From Carya illinoinensis (Eukaryota; Streptophyta; Magnoliopsida; Fagales; Juglandaceae), in the NCBI RefSeq assembly GCF_018687715.1, contig NC_056766.1:17540001-17604000 (forward strand): a stretch of 64,000 nucleotides of DNA. The letters run 5' to 3'. The notes under the pieces were generated by a model that did no database searches, was not told the DNA's origin, and saw only the letters and a program-made list of their open reading frames with translations. The position numbers and the translations under genes were made by a program. Of this stretch, positions 37,407 to 50,187 are shown one piece after another. Position 1 is the stretch's first letter, and each line of letters opens with the position of its first letter.

Positions 37407-38879
37407 ATGATCTCGTGGCAACGTGATCAAACGGGTAGATTGAGAAGAGAGGAAATTATTTTAAAAGAATTGATTAATACTTTGTCAGGTGATTCTGAAA
37501 ATTCTCATACCATGGCTGACAATCGTAGTGTTCATGACGAACTAGAAAATGAAGAGGCACAAAATAATCCGCAAATGAGAACTTTGCGTGAATATTTGCA
37601 ACCTACAAGGACAAGTACTCCATCTTGTATGATTTTTCCTACGAATATGGGAAATTTTGATTTAAAACCGGGAGTAATCCAATTACTTCCCAAGTTTCAT
37701 GGCTTGGATTCAGAAAGTCCTTATTTGCATCTAAAAGAATTTGAAGAAGTTTGTGCAACTTTACAAAACCAAACTATCAATGATGATGTTGTTAGATTAA
37801 AGTTGTTTCCATTCTCTTTGAAAGAAAAAGCTAAGAATTGGTTGAACTCCTTGAGACCAAGATCTATTGGCACATGGCAAGAGATGCAAAGGGAATTTCT
37901 AAAAAAGTTTTTTCCTACTCATAGGACCAACACTCTTCGCAGAAATATTATGAATTTTTCTCAAAAGGAAAATGAAACACTTTTTCAGTGTTGGGAACGT
38001 TTTAAAGAATTGTTGCTAACTTGCCCACATCATGGCTATGAAACTTGGCGCACCATTAGTTTCTTCTATGAAGGTTTAACATCTCAAATGCGTCAGTTTG
38101 TAGAAATGATGTGTAATGGTGATTTTCTAAATAAAGATCCTGATGACGCTTGGGACTATTTTGACCAGTTAGCTGAAAATGCCCAATCTTGGGATAACAC
38201 AGATCGTTCTGATCGGTCAAATAAGCCCAAACTCAGTGCCATGTCTCAAGAAGGTATGTATGTTCTTAAAGGAAATGATGATGTGAATGCTAGGATAGCA
38301 AGTCTGACAAGAAAAGTTGAAGCCATGGAACTTAGGAAGGTAAATCCGGTTAAGGCCAGTGAAAAAGAAGAAGAAAATTGTGGCATTTGTGAGATTAGTG
38401 GACACCTAACTCAGGATTGTCCAACAATCCCTGCTTTTAAAGAGGTGTTGCACGAACAAGCAAATGTCATGAATTCTTATCGGAGACCATTTTCTTCCCC
38501 ATATTCAGAAATATATAATCCTGGATGGAGAAATCATCCCAATTTTAGTTGGAGGAATGAGTCAAATATAAATCAAAATCCTCAAGGGCCATCTTCTTCT
38601 ACTCCTTATGTGCCTCCACATAAGAAAACCCTTGAGGAGACATTACAGACTTTTATGCAGGGGCAAGCCAATATCAACACTCAGACAATGCAGGCCATTA
38701 CTGAGATGAGAAGTTCTATCAGCGACTTGACCTCTGCATTACATGCTCAAGAAAAGGGTAAGTTTCCTGCTCAACCTCAGCCAAATCCAAAAGGTAAATT
38801 TGAGGTAAGAAATTCAAATCCCTCTGATTCAAAATTTGAACATGCCAAGTCCATCACCACTCTAGCAGTGGAAAAATAA
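37407..38879 (+). CDS. gag: Athila Gag protein
   Basis: A 490-codon open frame with no internal stop. A second in-frame ATG at 37512 (MADNRS) may be the real start. The central part is a retrotransposon gag capsid domain with the Athila hallmark LLPKFHGL and HLKEF (about residues 90-115) and W-rich helices (about 140-230). A CCHC zinc knuckle [14 protein letters not shown] spans about residues 325-338. The C-terminal third is Gln/Pro-rich with a helical segment. Gag forms the particle that packages element RNA. The frame ends at TAA 38877, right after a five-A run. Pol continues in the -1 frame, so the gag/pol junction is either a frameshift site or a one-base loss. Confidence 0.92.
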   Translation: MISWQRDQTGRLRREEIILKELINTLSGDSENSHTMADNRSVHDELENEEAQNNPQMRTLREYLQPTRTSTPSCMIFPTNMGNFDLKPGVIQLLPKFHGLDSESPYLHLKEFEEVCATLQNQTINDDVVRLKLFPFSLKEKAKNWLNSLRPRSIGTWQEMQREFLKKFFPTHRTNTLRRNIMNFSQKENETLFQCWERFKELLLTCPHHGYETWRTISFFYEGLTSQMRQFVEMMCNGDFLNKDPDDAWDYFDQLAENAQSWDNTDRSDRSNKPKLSAMSQEGMYVLKGNDDVNARIASLTRKVEAMELRKVNPVKASEKEEENCGICEISGHLTQDCPTIPAFKEVLHEQANVMNSYRRPFSSPYSEIYNPGWRNHPNFSWRNESNINQNPQGPSSSTPYVPPHKKTLEETLQTFMQGQANINTQTMQAITEMRSSISDLTSALHAQEKGKFPAQPQPNPKGKFEVRNSNPSDSKFEHAKSITTLAVEK

Positions 38880-41800
38880 TTGATAAGAGTATTTCAACAA
38901 CGAAAGTTGATGAGACCAACAACTCTTTAAATTCCAAGAGTGATGGTGAACTTGAGAAGGTTGAATTAGATGTGCCTGTGAAAGCCCCAATACCTGCACC
39001 ATTTCCCCAAAGATTGCAACATTCTCACAAGTTGGTTCAAAATGCGGATATTCTTGAAATTTTTAAACAAGTAAAAATCAACATTCCTTTGTTAGATGCA
39101 ATCAAACAGATTCCTTCGTATGCTAAATTTTTGAAAGATTTGTGCACAGTAAAGCGTACGATGAAGGTGCAGAAGAAGGCTTTTCTCACTGAGCAGGTAA
39201 GCGCCATCCTCCAGAACAATTCTCCACCAAAGTACAAAGACCTGGGTTGTCCAACAATTTCCTGCGTGATTGGAAATTTTAAAATTGAAAAAGCTTTACT
39301 TGACCTTGAAGCTAGTGTTAACCTCCTACCCTACTCGGTATATGAGCAGTTGGGTCTTGGTGAGCTTAAACCCACCAAGGTAACACTCCAACTTGCTGAC
39401 CGTTCAATTAAAATACCGAGAGGGATAGTTGAGGATGTGCTAGTTCAAGTAGGAAAATTTTATTTTCCAGTGGATTTCATTGTTTTGGACACGGAACCTG
39501 TCTTTGATGTTTGCACTCAAATTCCTATAATTTTGGGAAGGCCATTTCTTGCGACCTCAAATGCTTTAATAAATTGTAGGAGTGGTGTGATGGTAATTTC
39601 TTTTGGCAACATGATTTTGGAGTTGAATATTTTCAATATTTACAAACAACCTGGTGATGATGATGATGTGCAGGAAGTGAATCTGATCCAAACTCTTGTT
39701 CAAAATAAATTTGATTTGTCAAGTTTTTCTGACCCTCTTAAGGCTTGTTTGGTTCATGGTATGAACTTTGATGATGATTCTGTGCTTGCATCTATGAATT
39801 TTTTGCTAGAATCTACTCCTATAATGGACACTGATAAATGGAGAACACGTTTTGAGGAATTACCACATCATGATGTCGTGTCTCTCCCCTCAAGTATGCA
39901 AACACCAAAACTCGACTTGAAACCTCTACCTGCTGATCTCAAATATGCATTTTTAGGCCAAGCAGAGACATTACCAGTGGTCATTTCATCAAGACTGGAT
40001 GAAATTCAGGAGAAAAAATTAATTGGTGTTCTCATTGAACCCAAAGAGGCAATAGGATGGACCATAGCTGATATCAAAGGTATCAGTCCTTTGATTTGTA
40101 CCCACAGGATTTATCTAGAGGACAATTCTAAACCCTCTAGAGAAATGCAGCGTGGACTGAACCCCAACATGAAAAAAGTTGTCAAAGCAGAGGTGTTAAA
40201 ACTTCTGGATGTAGGGATCATTTACCCTATTTCTGACAGCAAATGGGTTAGTCCCACGCAGGTGGTACCCAAGAAATCTGGTGTGACTGTAGTTAAGAAT
40301 GCTAACAATGAATTGATCCCAACTAGAGTTACTACTGGTTGGCGTATGTGCATTGACTACAGAAAACTGAATTCTGTCACCAGAAAGGATCATTTTCCCC
40401 TACCATTCATGGATCAAATCATTGAACGTGTAGCGGGCCATAAGTTCTATTGTTTCCTAGATGGTTATTCTGGATATAACCAAATTGAGATTGCTCCTGA
40501 AGACCAAGAAAAGACCACTTTTACATGTCCATTTGGTACCTTTGCATATCGAAGGATGCCATTCGGACTTTGTAATGCTCCTGCTACATTTCAACAATGC
40601 ATGATGAGCATATTCAGTGACATGGTAGAGCGTTTCGTTGAAATATTCATGGATGATTTTTCTATTTTTGGTGATTCATTTGATGAATGTTTGACTCATT
40701 TGGAAAAAGTGCTGATTAGATGCAAAGAAAAGAATTTGATTTTAAACTGGGAGAAGTGTCATTTTATGGTCACTCAAGGGATTGTTCTTGGTCACATTGT
40801 TTCTTCTCAAGGTTTTGAAGTGGACAAGGCCAAAATTGAATTAATTTCTAAATTGCCCATCCCAAAGAACATCAGGGATATCAGATCTTTTCTAGGTCAT
40901 GCAGGTTTTTACAGGAGGTTCATTAAAGGCTTCAGCACAATTTCTAGACCTTTGTGTAATTTATTGTCAAAGAAAAATTCTTTTGTGTGGATTGATGATT
41001 GTGAGTTAGCTTTTACAAAGCTAAAAGGTATGTTGATTTCAGCCCCAATTATGCAATCACCTGATTGGAATTTACCATTTGAGATTATGTGTGATGCTAG
41101 TGATTATGCTGTTGGAGCTATGTTGGGCCAACGTAGGGACAAAAAGCCTTGTGTTATTTATTATGCAAGTAGAACTTTAAACAGTGCTCAAATGAATTAT
41201 TCAACAACTGAAAAAGAGCTACTTGCAATAATTTTTGCACTTGACAAATTTTGCTCTTATTTGATTGGATCTCAAATTGTCATCTTTACTGATCATGCTG
41301 AGTTAAAGTACCTTTTAGCGAAAAAAGATGCAAAGCCTAGGTTACTTAGATGGATCCTTTTGTTGCAAGAATTTGATTTGATAATCAAAGATAAAAAAGG
41401 AGTTGAGAATGTTGTTGCTGATCATCTGTCTAGACTTGTTCTTTCAGATTCCGTAGAGACAATTCCTATTAAAGACACATTTCCAAATGAGCAACTCTTT
41501 GGTATATCTCAAGTGCCATGGTACGCTGACATTGCTAATTTGCTTGCTACAGGTGAAATTCCTCACATTTGGACTCAACAAGATAAGAGGAAATTTTTTG
41601 TGGAGGTAAGAAAATTCTTTTGGGATGATCCATATCTGTTTAAATATTGCCCAGATCAGATAATTAGACGATGTGTTCCCAATAACGAATTTCAAAGTGT
41701 GATATCTTTTTGTCACTCTGGGGCATGCGGTGGCCACTTTTCTGGAAAGAAAACTGCTTTTAAAATTTTGCAATGTGGCTTCTATTGGCCTACCAATTTC

Positions 41801-42811
41801 AAAGACACCCATGAATTTTGTAAAACTTGTGAGCGCTGTCAAAAATTGGGAGGGATTACCCGCCGGAATATGATGCCATTAAATCCAATCTTGGTTGTTG
41901 AAATATTTGATTGTTGGGGCATTGATTTCATGGGACCCTTCCCAGTTTCTTTTGGCAATCTCTACATTTTGGTAGCTGTGGATTATGTGTCCAAATGGAT
42001 TGAGGCTATTCCATGCAAAAACAATGACCACAAAGTGGTACTGAAATTTCTGAAAGAAAATATTTTATCAAGGTTTGGAACACCTCGAGCCATTATCAGT
42101 GATGGGGGTAAGCATTTTTGTAATAAGCCTTTCGAGGCCTTAATGCGAAAATATGGTATTATCCATAAGGTTGCTACCCCTTATCATCCACAGACAAGTG
42201 GCCAAGTTGAGGTATCTAATCGGGAGATCAAAAATTTTTTGGAAAAGACGGTTAACCCAAGCCGCAAAGATTGGTCTTTACGACTAACCGACGCACTTTG
42301 GGCATACCGTACTGCTTTTAAAACCCTGATTGGTATGTCCCCATATCGACTCATTTTTGGAAAGGCATGTCACTTACCTGTGGAATTGGAACACAAAGCT
42401 TATTGGGCAATCAAGAAATTTAATTTTGATTTGGATAAAGCTTGCTCTCTTCGTAAGTTTCAGCTTAATGAGTTAGAGGAAATCAGGAATGAAGCTTACG
42501 AAAATTCTCGTATTGCCAAGGAGAGAATGAAAATTTTTCATGACAAAAATATTTTTCAAAAATCTTTTGAGCCTTCACAAAAAGTTTTGTTGTATAATTC
42601 AAGGCTCCATTTGTTTCCTGGCAAACTTCGATCCCGATGGATTGGTCCCTTTGTTGTAAAAACTGTTTATCCTTTTGGGGCCATTGAGATAGAAAATCCA
42701 GAGAATGGTAATGTTTTTAAGGTTAATGGACAAAGGTTGAAACCATTTTTGGATGATTTTACTCTAGAGGTTGAGTCCACTACTCTGGAGGATCCTGCGT
42801 ATCAGAATTAA
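38880..42811 (+). CDS. pol: Athila Pol polyprotein (PR, RT, RNase H, IN)
   Basis: One frame stays open from about 38880. The first ATG (38972) gives 1279 codons. Positions from that ATG: protease active-site region at residue 111, reading DLEAS where the lineage has DLGAS; RT palm FMDDFS near 561; RNase H CDASD near 708 and FTDHAE further on. The integrase zinc finger starts at 915 (HSGACGGH, later CERC) and the catalytic triad is D985, D1044 and E1080, with 35 residues between the last two. The C-terminus has a GPF-type module. All visible RT, RNase H and IN catalytic residues are present. The Gly-to-Glu change in protease, and the frame break with gag, are the visible defects. No env-like ORF follows. 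Confidence 0.94.
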
Positions 42812-44049
42812 TTTCTGATTCCTCATTGTATATATACCGTATGTGTTTGTTTTGTTTTTCATTCTTTTGTTTTCTTTTGTATTTTTAACTTTGACAGAAA
42901 TCTACTCCTTGTGTGCACTCGAGTATCTCAGGTGAATTCTTTCCTCTCTGTTTAATCATTTTCGTCTCAATATATGTCCTGCAGTGTTTATCTTGCTTCA
43001 ATTCATGCCTGTATAGCATACATCATCGAATATTCAATTGCTGAACATTGAGGACAATGTCACATTTAGTTGGGGGGAGGGTTTTCTGTTAAAAATGTGT
43101 TAAAATTCTATTAAAAATGTGTTAAAAAATAAAATAAAATAAAATAAAATAAAATAATAAAAAAAAAGAAAAAAAAGAAAATGATTTGTTGAGGTCATGG
43201 AACATGGGGAATGTAGTGCAAATATGAATATATGTCAAAAGAGGGACTTATCCATTTTATTTAGTTGTTAAACCAAGGGAAAGATGTTAAAAGTTTTGCT
43301 AAAATACACAAAACACATACCCGAAAGGCCTAGAAAGACTACATCGAGTCATTGTTGGTTGATTTACACTTCAATTGTTTGAGACTCTAATGAACCATAT
43401 CCTAATGGCTTAGGAAGATATTTGAAATGAATCAAATGAGAAAAGGGACAAGCCAGGGATCCAAAAAAAAAAAAAAAAATCCTTTAGGTAGACTAGTGGT
43501 AAGGGCTGACTTGTGAAAGTGTGGATAGGCGCACATTCATAGGTCCGATTCCCCACTAAGAAATCTAAAAACATAAAAAAAAATAATAAAAATTACATTT
43601 GTGTAGTGGAAAAGGCTGCCTATTACCGGGGTCCTTACAAAAAAAAAAAAAAAAGAGGCACCTTTCAAAGTGTAATAGCGTGAAAGCCGCCACTACAATG
43701 GTTTTGAATTAGAGTAAGACTATGTGGTTTTCTCAGATTGGTTGTTGTGATTGAAACTGTTAATGTCTCTTGGTAGTCGATCTTGGAATTCTAACCCCAT
43801 TTCCACGCACTTGAAAGAAAGCAAGCTTTGTTACATGTAATTCCCTTGGTTGATTAACTAAATTGTGTATAAATCTCTCAGTTGATACAAAATTCAGATT
43901 AATCTATCTCCAGTGTTCTTAAACTCAACAGGTCTATTTCATAGCATGTGATTTTTGGATTTACAGAAATTGTAGTTGGTAATCTCACCTTTGCATGAAT
44001 TCATTCACTTTGTTTGCTAGAGTCTAGCAATAAGCTAGATGGGGGGGTG
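42812..44049 (+). other. Athila 3' non-coding region with two PPT-like tracts
   Basis: About 1.2 kb with no ORF. A GTTGGGGGGAGGG purine tract near 43070-43082, preceded by a GACAATGTCACATTT motif, is typical downstream of Athila pol. The PPT proper, GATGGGGGGGTG, abuts the 3' LTR at 44038-44049. A SINE-like insert lies between. No envelope-like frame remains. Confidence 0.75.
43480..43654 (+). mobile_element. tRNA-derived SINE-like element
   Basis: Box A-like TAGACTAGTGG (43489-43499) and box B-like GGTCCGATTCC (43542-43552) stand about 43 nt apart, as in tRNA-derived Pol III promoters. The unit ends ACCGGGGTCCTTAC followed by about 16 A (43639-43654), a typical plant SINE 3' end. An A-rich run precedes it (43463-43479). 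A clear TSD was not resolved. Confidence 0.65.
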
Positions 44050-45104
44050 TGATGAAGCACTAAAATTGCATGATTAAGTTACTTAAGCGAACAAATTGTT
44101 TAATAAAAAATGATTTAAGTACTTAATTATGCAATAGATCACATTACTTGAGTCAATTGATACATTCTAGTATTTTGGTGCTTAAAAAGATTTATAATGC
44201 AATTGATTCACATGAAACAAGACAAGCACCTCACATGCATGCAACACAAACTCACACATGCTAAAAGCAAACAAACTCACTCGGACATCACATGCACACA
44301 GCTGGACCCACAACAGCACTACTCATGCAAAACACATGCACATGCAGAACAAGAAGAAAAATCATTCGAATGTGCACACATGCAGAACAGAAAGCAGGAG
44401 AAGAATCTGCAGCACATCACATGGATAGCAACTCACACTTGCAGCAGCACATGTACAGCAGCAGAAAAATCCTTCAAAGCAGCAGACAATCACGCTGAAA
44501 AAAAATCACATGCCAACAGCAGACTATTCGGACCAAGATGCAAAAAAATAGATGCAGAAAAACACATGCAGAAAAACACATGCAGAAAAACAGATGCAGA
44601 AAACGTGGACCTACAAACCAGCACATGCACATGCAGAACAGAAAAAAAAACAGACAGCACTCAATATGCAGAAAACGTGGACCAGCTCTCACATTCAAAC
44701 ATTCAGCAGAAGATCATTCGGACCACAACATCACAGATGCAGAAAAATGCAAACATACAGACCAAACTCACATGGACAGCACACCAATGCAGAAAAGCCG
44801 GACAGCAGTTTGGAAGAAAAGCAAGGGGCAAGCAGCTGTTTTTCTTGACTTTTATCTTTCATTTTTTCTGCTTGCTTTCGGTTTGGCAGCAAGAGCTGGA
44901 GAGTTTGAGTTTTTCTTCTTTCTTTTTGATTCGGCTAGCAGCAGATTTTCAGGGTTTTCTTTTGGTTTTACATTCGGGCAGCAGAGTAATGTAGAGGTTG
45001 GTGTGGTGCCGTGATTAAAGGGGAGTGAAGAGTGGAAATTCGGTGGTGATTGCTGGAATAAATTATTGTGATTGGAAGAGGAACCAGGGACGACTAGTAG
45101 CAGC

Positions 45105-45135
<31 letters not shown>

Positions 45136-46419
45136 CTGGACGTGAGGAGTGGAAAAAAAAAAGGGCAATCGGTTGGAGAGGTGTAGGGGTTGAGGGGCAG
45201 ATTACGTAAGAAAGGGTGAGAAGAGATGTGTGGGGTCGGTGCATGATTAAATGGGGTTGAGAGGTGTTGGTTAGGTGAGGTTTTTTTTTTTTTTTGCTTG
45301 ATAGTTGAGAGACAATGAGAGAGTGAGACGTGGAAGGCTGGGATTAATTTTCCAAAGAAGAGAGGGAGAATCGGTGCAGGATTTGAGGGTTGAGACTTGG
45401 CTAGAGTGAGACTTGGCTGAGGTAGAAATTCACGTGGGGAGTTTCCAGAACTTGAGAGAAGACGTGTGTATGTTTGAGTGGAGATCAAAATCGGTTGGTG
45501 GGGATTTAAAGTGTGTAAGGTCGGTTGGAGCTAGTGAGACGTGTAGGGAGTTGAGTGAGTCGGCTGGAAGAAATTGATAAATTTTCAGTAGGAGCTGGAG
45601 AACGCTACATTAGAAGGAGCTGGTTTGACGTGAACAGACATATAAATTGGAGTTATCGACAGTTGGATGTGAGCTACTTGTTGGACAGAATATGCAATGG
45701 AAAAGGCAGCTAGCACACCAAACAGAGAGGGAGTTTTAACTTTTATTTTATTTTCTTTTCTTTTCAGTTTTATGTTATTGTGTGGTTTCATTGTATTTTA
45801 TTTTAATTTTATCCTGAACAATGTTTCTATAGCACTTATAATAAATATGATTTGCTAAATTTTCATACTAAGGTGAGAGGTAAAGTTTAATGATTTAAAT
45901 ATTGTTTTCGGATCCACATAAAATTTATTTTACGAGCTTGATCGATTGAAAGATATTGTTATTGGATATTTTGATTATCTATATACTCGTCTTGATTCAT
46001 TGTGATTTCCGAATACAGTGAATGCTTGAGGAATCCCTGTGGTATTCAAATAGATTTGTAAATGTTTTAATCATCAATCGTTCACGCTCAATCATAAGCA
46101 ACTATTTTTCTTGATCTTAAATGTTAAATCTTCCAATTAAACGGAATCATTATTCTAGTTTAATTGAAGTAAATCAATCGGAAACAATATCATAAATTAT
46201 TAGACGGATCCTCGAAACCTTAGTCTTTCTCCATATCTTTATATTTGATTGTACGTTTTTTTTAGTAATTTCGTTTCATCATCTGAATTTATTTTCTTTA
46301 TCACAAAAGTCAATCCCTGTGGATTCGATCCTGTAAGATACTACAACACCTGTATACTTGCAGGTAAAACTGCACTAAATTTTTGGTTCATTAATTTGAG
46401 TCAGAGTTTAGGCGCAACA
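44050..46419 (+). mobile_element. Athila element 3' LTR
   Basis: This 2370-bp partner of 34797-37130 has the same TG/CA ends. It is followed by the TSD AGAGT (46420-46424), matching the left flank exactly. It carries extra ATGCAGAAAA-type units (about 44540-44602) and a longer (TA)n run (about 45104-45131) than the 5' LTR. Confidence 0.95.
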
Positions 46420-46424
46420 AGAGT

Positions 46425-47243
46425 AATCAAACTCTAAGATAGATCGAGTTAGCATACCAAATCCGTTTATCTAAAACTCAAGTCTTACTATAAAGCAGTT
46501 CATCAAGTCATTCTAAACCTTTGATCATCTAAAGATCATTCTCTGAAATCAACAAGATTGAAGACCTTAGATGCAATAATAAAACAATCGCCTCCCAAAA
46601 CTTTCAAAATCTAAAACATTAATTGATAACAAATCATTTCCTAGAGTCCACAAAACCTTAAACCTTAAATGAAACTCTCATCAATTTATTCATGATGTTA
46701 GTTGAACTTACAATCTCCTACTCTAAAGACTCATTACATAAATTCTACAAAACCTAATATCTCAATCATTTTAGGCAACTTAAAGCTAATTCCCTCCTCC
46801 TATTATGACTTGAGTTCCTACTCCACAAAGATCGTCTAAACCATATCATTCCCTTCAAGTCTCGATATTATAACAGCAAGCCACATCGATAAATATTCCA
46901 GCCTATTACGCTAAATATTCATACCTAACAGTATTGTCAATCGTACCATCTTCCTGCCATAACATAGCCATTGACCCCATTTAAGAAAAACAAATAAAAC
47001 CAACAACATAAAACCAAAAACCAAAACCAAACCACATAACAAAAAACAAAAAGAAACCAGCATGCAATAACATAACTAAATAAATAAATACAAGCAAACA
47101 AGCTCAAATAAATTCAAAACAAATAAAACATGTCAAATAGCAACTTTACTTAAAATAAATTTTAAAACACAACTTTAAAAATATTCTGGTACTACCAACG
47201 AGACATGTGGTTTTACCTAGAGCCAAACCGCTCTGATACCACC
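46425..47243 (-). mobile_element. LARD internal region, 5' portion
   Basis: It continues the sequence broken at 34796. Near 46980-47200, in reverse, it resembles the leader of the coding chromovirus at about 10240-10510. After that leader, where gag should start, similarity is lost and no coding frame follows. Total LARD interior without insertions is about 3.15 kb. Confidence 0.75.
47230..47241 (-). other. LARD primer-binding site (tRNA-Met type)
   Basis: The reverse complement reads TGGTATCAGAGC, two bases from the LTR edge, identical in arrangement to the coding chromovirus at 10227. Confidence 0.9.
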
Positions 47244-48102
47244 TGTGACGCCCCCAAATCCCCACATACGGATACGGAGAAATCGAGACGTCCGGATGAT
47301 GACACACGGGTCACCACCCTAACGACGAGTGCCAAGTGTGTGTATAAACAACAAATGTGCAAAAAGAAACGCGCAGCGGATAACGAAAGTCATAACTAAG
47401 TACCATAATTTTTCTTAGTTTAAAATAAAACTATTCAAAACATACATAATATAATATTACAAGATACAAATATTGTTCAAAGCCAACTTCAACTCAAAAC
47501 TCCGGTGGAGCCGCCTCCTCGAACTCAGCCTCCTCCTCCTCCTCGAACTCTGCATCAAAATCTACGGTCCAAAAAATGGTGCCGCAGGTAAGTAAGATCC
47601 AAACGCCATTAGATAAAAGCATATTAAAACTCAAACAATATGCATGAAAGAATGCAAACGCACACGTCCCAAGAAAACCACATTTTCCCAGGCACGCCAA
47701 AATCCCATTTTTGGCCCAAAAACAAATCCATTAAAACCAGCCTTGCCATTATCCCAAATAATGGCCCAAAGCAAGAAACCACCATTTTCCCAGAAAATGG
47801 ATCACATAGCCTCAAACCAAACCTCGCCATTTTTTCCAGAAAATGGCCCATAACCGAAACTATAAAACCAATCCAATTATTGCATGCACCATGATCTCCC
47901 CTAGGGATCATCCGCACACTCTGGCTCTGTGCCACACCCCAGGTAACGTCTACGCGTGTGATACCTAAACGTCCCTAGCTAGGCCATCCTCTAGTTCCCG
48001 CCACTATAGGGACCACGGAGTCGACACGACAGCGTTACCGTATCGTGCGATCCGGTTGTCGCAGGGGGGATGTCACTCAATAGTCTCCACTCTCGAGTAA
48101 CC
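47244..48102 (-). mobile_element. LARD 5' LTR, segment 1
   Basis: It starts TGTGACGCCCCCAAATCCCC. It is interrupted after TAACC (48098-48102) by the nested Tekay derivative and resumes at 53388. The two segments together give about 2.2 kb. Confidence 0.9.
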
Positions 48103-50187
48103 TGTGACGACCCCAAATCCCCACGCACGGACACGGGGAAATCAAGACGTCCGGATGATGACATCACGGGTCACCACCCTAACAACGTGTGCCAAGTGTG
48201 TGCAAAAGTAACAATGTGCACGAGAAATACGCAGCGAAAAGCAAGTCAATAACTTAGTACCAGAATTTTTTTTGTTTAATACAAAGCTATTCAAAACATA
48301 CATAAATAAATATTACAAAACATGGATATAATATAATATCAAATACAAAGCATAGCATCAGCAACCCGGCGGAGCCGCATCCTCAGGCTCGGCCTCCTCC
48401 TCCTCATCCTCGAACTCTGCACCAAAAGCTACGGAACCAAAATTCGTACCGCAGGTAAGTAAAACCCAAACACCACTAGATAAAAACACATAGAACTCAA
48501 ACAACATGGATGCAAGAAAAACCAATGCACATGTCCCGCAAAACCACATTTTTTACCACACACGCCAAAAACTCATTTGGCCCATAAAAACATATCCTCA
48601 AAACCAAGCCTCGCCATTATCCCAGATAATAGCCCAAACCACCATTTTCCCAGAAAATGGATCAAAAGCCTCAAAACCAAAACTCGCCATTTTCCCAGAA
48701 AATTGTCCACATCCGAAAACCATAAAAACAATCCGGTTTTGCATGCACCATGATCTCCCCTAGGGATCACCCGCACACCCTCGCTCTGTGCCACAGCGCG
48801 TACCTGGCCAGGCCATCCTCTAGCCCTCGCCAGCGAAGGGCCACGGAGTCGGTGAGTAGAGTGATGCCCAGACTCACACCCAGCGCGTACCTGTCCAGGC
48901 CATCCTCTAGCCCCGCTCCCGTCGTCGCCCAGCGACAACTCAGGGGACGTCACTCAGTATTATCCACTCCCGAGTGACCAGAGGAGCTCCACTGGGATAA
49001 TAACCCATCCCGGCTTGGGCTCGTGAGACACACGCACCCGAAAACCCATTCACGCCAACAAAACAGGATTTCTCAAAAAAAATAAAATACACGTGCATGC
49101 ACCATGCAAATGCAATTATCAATGCACAAAACAAACAACTAACCATAATACAATAAATCCAGCAACTCCGTCCTCCATCCGTCCGACCCCCGAACTCCTC
49201 GGACTCAGTCCGGAATCAACCAACCAGCAGATAAAATAATTTGAATGAGCGATATATATTTAAATCTTAAAATAGGGTTTGGAAAATACTTACAGTGCTA
49301 TACGGTAATTTTAGAAAACAACCGGCGTTTCAAACGGTGGAGAAAAAGCAACGTTACAGTGAAAAATCACTGTGGCCGTGGGTTGTGAAATATCCACTTT
49401 TGAACGGGGAAAAACCAGGGCTTGGGATTGATAGGGAATGGTCCAGGGATGATTGTGAAGCTATTGGAAGTGGTGGTTGGCCGTGGGTGGCGGCGAAAAC
49501 GCCGGAGAGAGGCCGGATTTTCCAAAAAGGAAAGCTAGCTCGTGGGAGCTGTTCCGGTGGTCGTTGGAGGCCGAAAATAGGTGGGTTAGGACGGCAAGGG
49601 ACCGGTGATGAAGTGGTGAAGAAATGGTGGCCGGAGGTGGAGCGACGGCGGCGGATCGAGCCAAAAACCGTGTAGGCTTTAAGGAGGTTTTCCGGCCAAA
49701 CAGCCGGCCAGATGGGGCTGGGAATTGGTGGTGAGGTGCGCCGGAGGGAGGGGAGTCGACCGGTGGGGGCGGTGTGCCGCACGGTGGCCGGACGGGGGCG
49801 GGTCGAGGGCAGGAAGGAGCTCCGGCGTGGAGAGGAGGAGAGAGAGAGGGACAGGGTCGACGCGGGAAAGGAGAAGAAAAAAAAGAAAAGAAAGAAAAAA
49901 GAGAAAAAGAAGGAAAAAGAAAGAAGAAAGAAAAAAAAAAAGAGAAAAAGGAAAAAGGGAAAAGAGGTGTAGGAAAAGAAGATGAGGTCTAATCCTCATT
50001 CCGGGAAAACAAAACTAAACCGCCGCAACGAGATTAAAAACCGTAAACAACTAAAAGAAATAAAACACAACATCAATTAAATTAAAAATGAATTTTAAAA
50101 CGTAATAAATTAAAATAAATAAACTAATATATTAATTAAAATAAAACAACCCTTCAGTGAAAATACAAGCGAAAGCGGGTCATCACA
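48103..50187 (-). mobile_element. Nested Tekay derivative, 3' LTR (complete)
   Basis: A 2085-bp LTR in reverse, TGTGACGACCCC...GTCATCACA. The left TSD TAACC is at 48098-48102. It contains a tandemly duplicated block, about 90-115 bp (48790-48910), with repeated CCAGGCCATCCTCTAGCC, and the purine tract at 49866-49976. It is followed by a PPT complement TCCTCCCCCCCTT (50188-50200). Confidence 0.93.

Noticed and set aside
43489..43552. A stand-alone tRNA gene
   Set aside because: A and B boxes are present, but no cloverleaf or acceptor stem could be formed by eye, and the unit ends in a poly-A tail; a SINE explains it better.
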